A stretch of DNA of 62,941 bases, taken from NCBI GenBank assembly GCA_004553545.1, contig SFLD01000006.1, positions 1 through 62,941 of the forward strand, given 5' to 3'. Below the pieces are notes generated by a model, which made no database searches, was not told the DNA's origin, and worked only from the letters and a program-made list of their open reading frames with translations. Below, in pieces: positions 57,725-62,941 of the stretch; positions within the stretch are counted from its first letter, which is position 1, and every line of letters starts with the position of its first letter. Source of the DNA: Clostridiales bacterium. GTDB lineage: Bacteria; Bacillota; Clostridia; Oscillospirales; Oscillospiraceae. Position numbers and translations under genes: made by a program.

Positions 57725-58798
57725 TCAGTCCGCATTAAGGGTGAAGGTCAGGGAGACGGGGTTGTGGTCAGAGTGGGCAAAGCCGGTGTCGATCACCGTG
57801 GCCTCCTCCACCGTTACGTTGCCGGAGACCAGGAAGCCGTCCACCGTCAGGACATACTGCCCCTCGTGGTAGGGGGCGTCGGCGTTGCGGCAGCTGGGGA
57901 CGGGAGCGTTCTCATCCAGCGGGGCGGCCAGAGTGATGCCGGTGCCGTCCAGGATGCCCTCCGGCAGGGGCTGGGCCCAGGTGTAGTCCTGGTCCGCCTC
58001 ACCGAACCACCGGGCGGAATCCCCCAGGAGGTCCTTGTTGAAGTCGCCCCCGGCCACGCAGTAATTGCCTTTTTCGTACTCCGCCTGCATGTCGGAAAGC
58101 AGCAGTTTCAGCTGTTCTACGGAAATGCTGCCGTCGGCGCTGTAGGCCGAGAGGTGGAGGGTGTAGAGCACCAGCTCCCGTCCGCCCTCCACCGGCAGGC
58201 GGCAGACGCTGTAGCAGCGGTCCAGGTCCAGGAATTTCCGGAAGCCGCCCTCGATGGGTAGGCTCCGCCGCAGGGCGGAGCTGATCTCATAGCGGGAGAA
58301 GGTCAGCATCCCGGCCTGCGAGGCCCCGTGGGGCTGGGTGAAGGGGTAGAGGAGGAAGGGGGAGTCGTAGTTCTGGGCGTAGACGCAGGTCCGGTCCGGG
58401 AAGGCGGAGCGGAGGACGGTGCTCTCGTCAAAGTGGTAGGTCCGGGTGGCGTCCACGTCCACCTCCTCCAGAAGATAGAAGTCGGCGTCCGCCTTCTGGA
58501 GCAGGGCGGCGATTTCGTCGAGGTTTTCCTTCAGACGCTCCTCAGACCAGGCCCAGGACTCGGTGCCGCCGTCCATGAAGAAGCTGTAGTCGTCCTCGTA
58601 GGCTCCAAAGCCGATGTTGTAGCTGAGGGCACGGTAGGTCCCGCCGGGGCGGAGGGTATTAGCGGCGGAGCCCTCCACCGTGAGGACCTGGTTGTCCGGG
58701 ATGCGGTGGTAGGCCAGAAAGACGTAGGCCACATAGGCGGCGGCCAGCACCAGCACCGCCAGGAGCAGGAGCAAAAGGACTTTCAGCGCTTTGCGCAT
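57725..58798 (-). CDS. Membrane-anchored endonuclease/exonuclease/phosphatase-fold protein
   Basis: 357 residues. One N-terminal membrane helix (about 6-30) anchors an extracellular EEP domain: SYNIGFGAYE, LLEEVDVD, GGDFNKD and the closing HSDHNPVS hold the usual metal and catalytic residues. Members cleave phosphodiesters of nucleic acids, inositol phosphates or sphingolipids. The membrane anchor suggests a lipid or extracellular substrate. First gene of a unit with the glycosyltransferase. Confidence 0.87.
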   Translation of the reverse strand: MRKALKVLLLLLLAVLVLAAAYVAYVFLAYHRIPDNQVLTVEGSAANTLRPGGTYRALSYNIGFGAYEDDYSFFMDGGTESWAWSEERLKENLDEIAALLQKADADFYLLEEVDVDATRTYHFDESTVLRSAFPDRTCVYAQNYDSPFLLYPFTQPHGASQAGMLTFSRYEISSALRRSLPIEGGFRKFLDLDRCYSVCRLPVEGGRELVLYTLHLSAYSADGSISVEQLKLLLSDMQAEYEKGNYCVAGGDFNKDLLGDSARWFGEADQDYTWAQPLPEGILDGTGITLAAPLDENAPVPSCRNADAPYHEGQYVLTVDGFLVSGNVTVEEATVIDTGFAHSDHNPVSLTFTLNAD

Positions 58799-58893
58799 GG
58801 TGAGTTCCCCTTTCGTCGGTTCGGAACTTCCCGGCGGGAGCCATACAGAGTCAGAGTCTGCTGTGCTCTCCGAGGCCGGGAGAGAATGACGCT

Positions 58894-58923
58894 ATTATAC
58901 CACCATCCCGCCGCCCTTGCCAA
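58894..58923 (-). promoter_or_regulatory. Promoter of EEP-glycosyltransferase operon
   Basis: Minus-strand TTGGCA and perfect TATAAT, 18-base spacer. Confidence 0.65.
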
Positions 58924-58929
58924 GGGGAG

Positions 58930-58956
58930 AAAAAAGCCCCCGCCGGAGGGCGGGGG
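58930..58956 (-). terminator. Terminator of the TIGR02206-small membrane protein unit
   Basis: Stem CCCCCGCC / GGCGGGGG with loop CTCC, followed on the minus strand by CTTTTTT. Confidence 0.85.
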
Positions 58957-58966
58957 TGGACGCTCG

Positions 58967-59194
58967 TTATTTGCTGTGGAAAACGCTTTGGAGTGCCGCA
59001 AGGAGGGAGAAAAGAACGATCACCAGGTAAGCGATCCGGGTCGCGGTATGGCTGTCAGCCCAGTTGTCGATGGCGATCAGGCCCCAGAGGATGGCCTGGA
59101 GGGCCTGTACAGCGGCGGTGAGCTTGACGCTGCCCTTGTTCCGGCGCTGGGCGATGAGCAGGCCAATGTAAAGGAGCAGAATGATGATCGACAA
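58967..59194 (-). CDS. Small two-helix membrane protein, start uncertain
   Basis: 75 residues from TTG 59194: two hydrophobic helices (residues 2-14 and about 52-70) around a polar middle. No ribosome site precedes the TTG. An ATG at 59208 with AAAGGCG before it is one base out of frame, across a run of seven Cs (minus strand; 59197-59203). Eight Cs would restore MLPPLL then the present frame. So either a sequencing slip, a phase-variable start or an inactivated gene. It lies right after the TIGR02206 gene. No family recognised. Confidence 0.5.
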   Translation of the reverse strand: MSIIILLLYIGLLIAQRRNKGSVKLTAAVQALQAILWGLIAIDNWADSHTATRIAYLVIVLFSLLAALQSVFHSK

Positions 59195-59221
59195 AAGGGG
59201 GGGAGCATGGTTTCGCCTTTC

Positions 59222-59971
59222 TTAACGCACTGCCGCTTCCTGGTGCTTTTCCCTCCGTTCCCGCAGGAGCTGGGGGCCGTAGAGGACCAGGAAGAGGGGG
59301 ACCATCAGGATGGGATAGCCCCAGAGGTGGTTCCCCAGGAGCGTCTGGAAGAGGTAGAGGGGGTTGCCCTCCGTGGCCCTGCTGAGGAACATGAAGTTGG
59401 TGTCAAAGACCGCGTTGGCCGCCACCGCCACGGCGGCAAAGCCCGCGAGAAGCAGGAAGCAGCGGGGGAAGTACCGCCAGTCCCGCCGGAGCTCCCCGGC
59501 GGAGAGCAGCAGGATGGGGTAGCAGAGCAGAAGACCGTGGACGGTGAAGGAATGGATCACCATGAAGTTGGCTCCCGGCAGGGAAGACCAGGTGACGGGA
59601 AAGAGGAGGGCCGCCGCCGCAGGGACGATGCAGAAGGAATAGAGGAAGTTCTCCAGCAGCTTGGAGGGCTTCCAGGCGTGGAGGGCGATGAGGAAGATGT
59701 TGATGCTGCAAAGATGCAGTGGCAGGTAGCTGGGGTCAAAGTTCCCGCCGATCAGGAGCCCTGCGTCCTTGAAGAGCTCGTCCGCCACGGTGAGAAGGGC
59801 GAGACAGCGCCGGATGCGCTGCCGCCGGGCCGCATCGCTCTGCCGGTAGAGGCGGCAGAGGGCGAAGATGGCCAGGGCGATGCCCCCCAGCCAGCAGAGG
59901 TGGAAGGGGTAGAAGTAGGAGAAGCCCATCCCGGCGGGGATGGTGTCCACGGTATCCCAAAAGTGCTGCAT
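59222..59971 (-). CDS. TIGR02206/YwaF family integral membrane protein
   Basis: 249 residues with six to seven hydrophobic segments. It has the YwaF-family pattern of PFHLCW near residue 22, PLHLCSINIF near 84 and the closing GNHLWGYPILMVPLFLVLYGP. Function is not established. ATG follows GGAGG. Probably co-transcribed with the small membrane protein downstream. Confidence 0.85.
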   Translation of the reverse strand: MQHFWDTVDTIPAGMGFSYFYPFHLCWLGGIALAIFALCRLYRQSDAARRQRIRRCLALLTVADELFKDAGLLIGGNFDPSYLPLHLCSINIFLIALHAWKPSKLLENFLYSFCIVPAAAALLFPVTWSSLPGANFMVIHSFTVHGLLLCYPILLLSAGELRRDWRYFPRCFLLLAGFAAVAVAANAVFDTNFMFLSRATEGNPLYLFQTLLGNHLWGYPILMVPLFLVLYGPQLLRERREKHQEAAVR

Positions 59972-60015
59972 AGCGCCGCCTCCGGTGATGATAGTAGTGG
60001 GAAAAGACTGCTACC

Positions 60016-60043
60016 AGCATACCACAACCCCGGGGAAAAGCAA
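60016..60043 (-). promoter_or_regulatory. Promoter of TIGR02206 gene
   Basis: Minus-strand TTGCTT and extended -10 TGGTATGCT, 16-base spacer. Confidence 0.45.
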
Positions 60044-60070
60044 TGAAAGAATTTCTTAAGGGAGTATGAT

Positions 60071-60106
60071 AAGAGAGGGAGGGCCGGACACGGCCCTCCC
60101 TCTCTT
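60071..60106 (-). terminator. Terminator of the ABC importer operon
   Basis: Long perfect stem AAGAGAGGGAGGGCC / GGCCCTCCCTCTCTT just after the solute-binding gene, with TTATC on the minus strand. Confidence 0.65.
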
Positions 60107-60116
60107 GCTGCGCGCC

Positions 60117-61115
60117 TTACTTTACGGCGGCGTCGGCGAAGGTGTTATCTACGATGGCGGAATAGTCCACCCACTGCTCTCTCGTCAGCTCTCCGGCACC
60201 CTCCATCACGGTCTCCAGCCGTTCCAGGGCCGCCTGCTCCATCCGGGGCACGGCGTTCCAGGCGTCGATGTCCAGATGCCGCTGGGTGACGGCGGTGAGG
60301 ACAGAGAGATCACTGTCCGGGAACTGGGGGGCGATGGCGGCGGCGATCTCCTCCGCCGTGTGCTCCTGCACCCAGGCCTGGCCCCGGGCGATGGCCCGGG
60401 TGAAGCGCTGGATAACGTCGGCGTTGTCCCGGAGATCGCTGGCGGCGGTGAAGTAGGCGGTGTAGGGGATCTCACCGCTCTCTTGGCCGATGGAGCAGAG
60501 GACGTAGCCCTTGCCGGCCTGCTCCACCTCGGTGGCGGTGGGCTCGAAGAGGGTGGTATAGTCCCCGGTGCCGCCGGTGAAGGCCCCGGCCATCATGTTG
60601 AACTGCACCGTGGTGTCCACGGTGACATCCACGCCGGGCTCCAGACCGTTCTGCCGCAGGACATATTCCAGGGTCATCTCCGGTACGCCGCCCTTGCGGC
60701 CGCCCAGGACCGTGCAGCCCCGGAGATCCTCCCAGGAGAAGCTGCCGCCCTCCCGGCCCACCAGGAAGGAGCCGTCCCGCTTGGTGAGCTGGGCGAAGAT
60801 GACAGGGGCGTCCTCCTTCTCCTGGTTATGGACGTAGATGCAGGCCTCCGGGCCTGCGAGGCCGATGTCCGCCTGGCCTGTCAGCACGGCGGTCATCACC
60901 TTGTCGGCCCCGCCGCCGTTGCTGAGCTCGATGGCAAGGCCCTCTTCCTCAAAAAAGCCCTGGCTCAGGGCCACATACTGGGGAGCGTAGAAGACGGAAT
61001 GGGTCACTTCGCACAGGCGCAGGGTCTTGACCTCCTGCTCCGCTGGGGCACCGCAGCCGCAGGCGGCGGCAGCCAGGATCCCCAGGGCGGCGAGAATTGC
61101 GGCAGTTTTTCTCAT
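60117..61115 (-). CDS. ABC transporter solute-binding lipoprotein, NMT1/THI5 (SsuA-like) family
   Basis: 332 residues. Lipoprotein signal with lipobox AAAC (Cys19), then an NMT1/THI5-type periplasmic-binding fold (HSVFYAPQYVALSQGFFEEE, TGQADIGLAGPEA). Family members bind sulfonates, nitrate, aromatic acids or the thiamine precursor HMP. The YAPQYVAL and GLAGPE segments do not decide among them. It overlaps the permease gene by 4 bases; third gene of the operon. Confidence 0.88.
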   Translation of the reverse strand: MRKTAAILAALGILAAAACGCGAPAEQEVKTLRLCEVTHSVFYAPQYVALSQGFFEEEGLAIELSNGGGADKVMTAVLTGQADIGLAGPEACIYVHNQEKEDAPVIFAQLTKRDGSFLVGREGGSFSWEDLRGCTVLGGRKGGVPEMTLEYVLRQNGLEPGVDVTVDTTVQFNMMAGAFTGGTGDYTTLFEPTATEVEQAGKGYVLCSIGQESGEIPYTAYFTAASDLRDNADVIQRFTRAIARGQAWVQEHTAEEIAAAIAPQFPDSDLSVLTAVTQRHLDIDAWNAVPRMEQAALERLETVMEGAGELTREQWVDYSAIVDNTFADAAVK

Positions 61116-61921
61116 AGCATCACTCCTAAACGGTTTCCCAAAAGTTTTTCCAACCGCAGCACGCCCTGGTACATCACCACAGCGGCAGCGGACAGGATCA
61201 GGATGCTGGCCATCACCAGGTCCATGTTGAAGACCTGGGAGCCATAGACGATGAGGTAACCCAGTCCCGCCTTGGAGACCAGAAACTCCCCCATGATGGC
61301 GCCCACCCAGCTGAGGCCCACATTGACCTTCAGCGTGTTGAAGAGGGCGGCGTAGTTGGCGGGGAAGACCAGGTAACGGAGGATCTGGCGGCGGCTGGCC
61401 CCGAAGGTCCGCAGCAGTCGGATCTTTTCCCCGTCGGTGGAGAGGAAGGCCGAGTGCATATTAAGAATGGTGACGATGATGGAGATGGCCACGGTCATGG
61501 CGATGATGGACGCCGTCCCCGCCCCGATCCAGACGATAAAGATGGGGCCCAGGGCCGTCTTGGGCAGGGCGTTCAGCACCACGAGATAGGGCTCTAAGAT
61601 GCGGGAGGCCCATTCGCTCCACCAGAGACCGATGGCGATGACTGTCCCGGCCACGGTGCCCAGGGTAAAGCCCAGCACCGTCTCCAGGCACGAGGTCCCG
61701 ATGTGCCGCCAGAGGTCCCCGGATCGGAACAGGCTCCCCAGGGTGTCCGCCACCCGGGAAGGGCAGCTCACCACGAAGGCGTCGATGGCCCCGCAGCGCG
61801 CCGCCAGCTCCCAGAGAAGCAGGAGAAATACCAGCAGCCCCGCCTGCAGAACGCGGATCAGGCAGCGCCTGCGCCGCCGCTGCCGCAGATAGGCAAGGCG
61901 CTGAGGCGAGGGCTCATTCAT
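61112..61921 (-). CDS. ABC transporter permease, SsuC/TauC type
   Basis: 269 residues, about six membrane segments, with a basic N-terminal stretch (RRRRRCLIR). The EAA-type coupling loop reads RTFGASRRQILRYLVFP near residue 190. The start ATG at 61921 overlaps the end of the ATPase gene by 8 bases. A longer frame inside that gene is rejected. Confidence 0.9.
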   Translation of the reverse strand: MNEPSPQRLAYLRQRRRRRCLIRVLQAGLLVFLLLLWELAARCGAIDAFVVSCPSRVADTLGSLFRSGDLWRHIGTSCLETVLGFTLGTVAGTVIAIGLWWSEWASRILEPYLVVLNALPKTALGPIFIVWIGAGTASIIAMTVAISIIVTILNMHSAFLSTDGEKIRLLRTFGASRRQILRYLVFPANYAALFNTLKVNVGLSWVGAIMGEFLVSKAGLGYLIVYGSQVFNMDLVMASILILSAAAVVMYQGVLRLEKLLGNRLGVML

Positions 61922-62672
61922 CCAGCTCCAGCTCCTTCCAGATGAGATTGAAAAAGCCACGGAAGGCCTCGCTGTCCCGGCGTTCCATGGGACCCAGCCC
62001 CTGAAGGGGCGCGAGATCGTGGATGGCGCGGATCTCCGCCGGACGGCGGCTCAGCACCACCACCCGGTCGGACATGCTGATGGCTTCCGAGATGTCGTGG
62101 GTCACGAGAAGCGCGGTCTTCCGCTCCTGCCGGATGATGCGGCAGATGTCGGCGGAGACCGAGAGCCGGGTCTGATAGTCCAGCGCGGAGAAGGATTCAT
62201 CCAGCAGCAGGATCTTGGGGTCTGTTGCCAGCGTCCGGATCAGGGCGCAGCGCTGGCGCATCCCGCCGGAGAGCTGTCCCGGCAGTTTCCCGGCAAAATC
62301 CGTGAGACCGTACCGGGCCAGGAGCTCCCGGACCCGGTCTTGGGTCTCGGGGGTGTTCTCGTGCCGGATGGCGGGGGCCAGGGTCACGTTGGCCCAGATG
62401 GTCTGCCAGGGGAAAAGCTGGTCCTGCTGGGGCATGAACCCAACCTTGGGAGTGGGGGCGCGGACGGCCTCCCCGTCCACCAGGATCTTTCCGGCAGTGG
62501 GGCGCTCCAATCCGGCAATGAGGCTCAGCAGGGTGGACTTGCCGCAGCCGGAAGGGCCCACGATGCTGAGGAACTCTCCCTCCTCCATTTGAAAGCTGAT
62601 ATCCCGAAGAGCCTCCACCTCCCCGTCCGGGGATTGGTAGGTGAGGGCCACATGTTGGAGATCGATCATCAT
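61914..62672 (-). CDS. ABC transporter ATP-binding protein, SsuB/TauB type
   Basis: 252 residues with Walker A GPSGCGKST near residue 38, signature LSGGMRQRC, Walker B ILLLDESFSALD and the switch His in VTHDISEA. It drives the importer encoded with the permease and solute-binding protein. The start at 62672 has AGGAGG upstream, spacing slightly long. No TPP aptamer was found upstream, so thiamine-precursor import is not supported. Confidence 0.92.
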   Translation of the reverse strand: MMIDLQHVALTYQSPDGEVEALRDISFQMEEGEFLSIVGPSGCGKSTLLSLIAGLERPTAGKILVDGEAVRAPTPKVGFMPQQDQLFPWQTIWANVTLAPAIRHENTPETQDRVRELLARYGLTDFAGKLPGQLSGGMRQRCALIRTLATDPKILLLDESFSALDYQTRLSVSADICRIIRQERKTALLVTHDISEAISMSDRVVVLSRRPAEIRAIHDLAPLQGLGPMERRDSEAFRGFFNLIWKELELDE

Positions 62673-62891
62673 GCCTGTGCATGCCTCCTTTGCTGCAAGG
62701 GATCGGGTTCATGCCCAGTCTATGCGCCGGAGCCCGTCCCTGTCAGCGTGGAAACGAGGGAGGAATAAGGACGGTTAATGGGGAGAGGGGGCGTAGGGGA
62801 GAAAAGTGGGGCGGAATATAAGGAGAAATGATGGGATCCGTATGTATCAACACGGTGATGTCGGGTTTTCGGAAAAGATGGGAAAAAGGGG

Positions 62892-62920
62892 TTGACTTTG
62901 TAGGGAGGGCGTGATATTCT
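62892..62920 (+). promoter_or_regulatory. Promoter leading out of the window
   Basis: TTGACT and TATTCT, 17-base spacer, pointing right. The gene it serves lies beyond the window. The remaining bases 62673-62891 show no gene. Confidence 0.5.
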
Positions 62921-62941
62921 AACCAAGCTGTCCGACAGGGC

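Noticed and set aside
62673..62760. TPP riboswitch before the NMT1-type ABC importer
   Set aside because: A short ATGAACCCGATC-like piece is present on the minus strand but the CUGAGA element and pairing helices are missing.
1..62941. CRISPR array, tRNA or rRNA
   Set aside because: No regularly spaced repeats, cloverleaf TPsiC boxes or rRNA blocks were seen on reading both strands by eye.

Overview
The window reads as chromosome of an anaerobic, spore-forming, GC-rich member of the Clostridia. The best fit is the Oscillospiraceae (Flavonifractor, Intestinimonas or Lawsonibacter relatives), judged from gene content and codon use only. Signs of this are an alpha/beta small acid-soluble spore protein, pyruvate:ferredoxin oxidoreductase, clostridial selenium-type molybdenum hydroxylases, an ECF-type thiamine S-component, a DUF4317 protein and a LytTR/GHKL regulatory pair.

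Layout. 1-2.5 kb: purA (cut by the window edge), a TPP-riboswitch-controlled thiT, and a divergent thiamine pyrophosphokinase. 2.6-14 kb: molybdenum hydroxylase island with a fused Fe-S/Mo hydroxylase, a MocA-like cytidylyltransferase, a three-subunit xdhABC operon, a MoxR ATPase plus VWA pair resembling CoxD/CoxE, a cytidylate-kinase-like protein and a ModE-like regulator. 14-19.3 kb: a ferredoxin-type aldo/keto reductase with a small internal deletion, a membrane HTH protein running in frame into a lipoprotein, and TetR and LacI regulators.

19.7-41.9 kb is the most interesting part: a large catabolic locus for an unidentified organic acid. It holds a PrpF-type isomerase, two aconitase X catalytic subunits (one with an intact swivel subunit, one with only a swivel stump), an MBL-fold hydrolase, a TRAP transporter, a class III CoA-transferase, an HMG-CoA-lyase-like enzyme and a LeuCD/DmdAB-like hydratase. 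IclR and MerR regulators follow, then a YfcC carrier, an acetoacetate-decarboxylase-like protein, a D-2-hydroxyacid dehydrogenase, pyruvate:ferredoxin oxidoreductase and a crotonase. A plausible logic is uptake, dehydration, double-bond shift, rehydration, CoA activation, aldol-type cleavage to pyruvate plus an acyl-CoA, then oxidation of pyruvate by the oxidoreductase. The substrate cannot be named from sequence.

41.9-49.6 kb is a scrapyard. Two related copies of a SASP 3' end with its hairpins bracket it. Inside are a subtilase-SLH relic that has lost two catalytic blocks, a tyrosine recombinase joined to a beheaded LPQTG/CnaB protein, an AAA/DUF4143 ATPase that has lost its nucleotide-binding core, and a scrap matching the 3' end of aconitase X. 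An ArsR-type regulator and a DUF4317 gene in the same stretch look intact.

49.5-62.9 kb: the intact SASP, a LytTR/GHKL two-component pair upstream of two ABC exporter half-transporters, a MerR regulator, an endonuclease-fold protein plus a glycosyltransferase with an 11-residue-repeat tail, a TIGR02206 membrane protein with a small partner, and an NMT1/THI5-type ABC importer. No tRNA, rRNA, CRISPR array or intact insertion sequence was seen.
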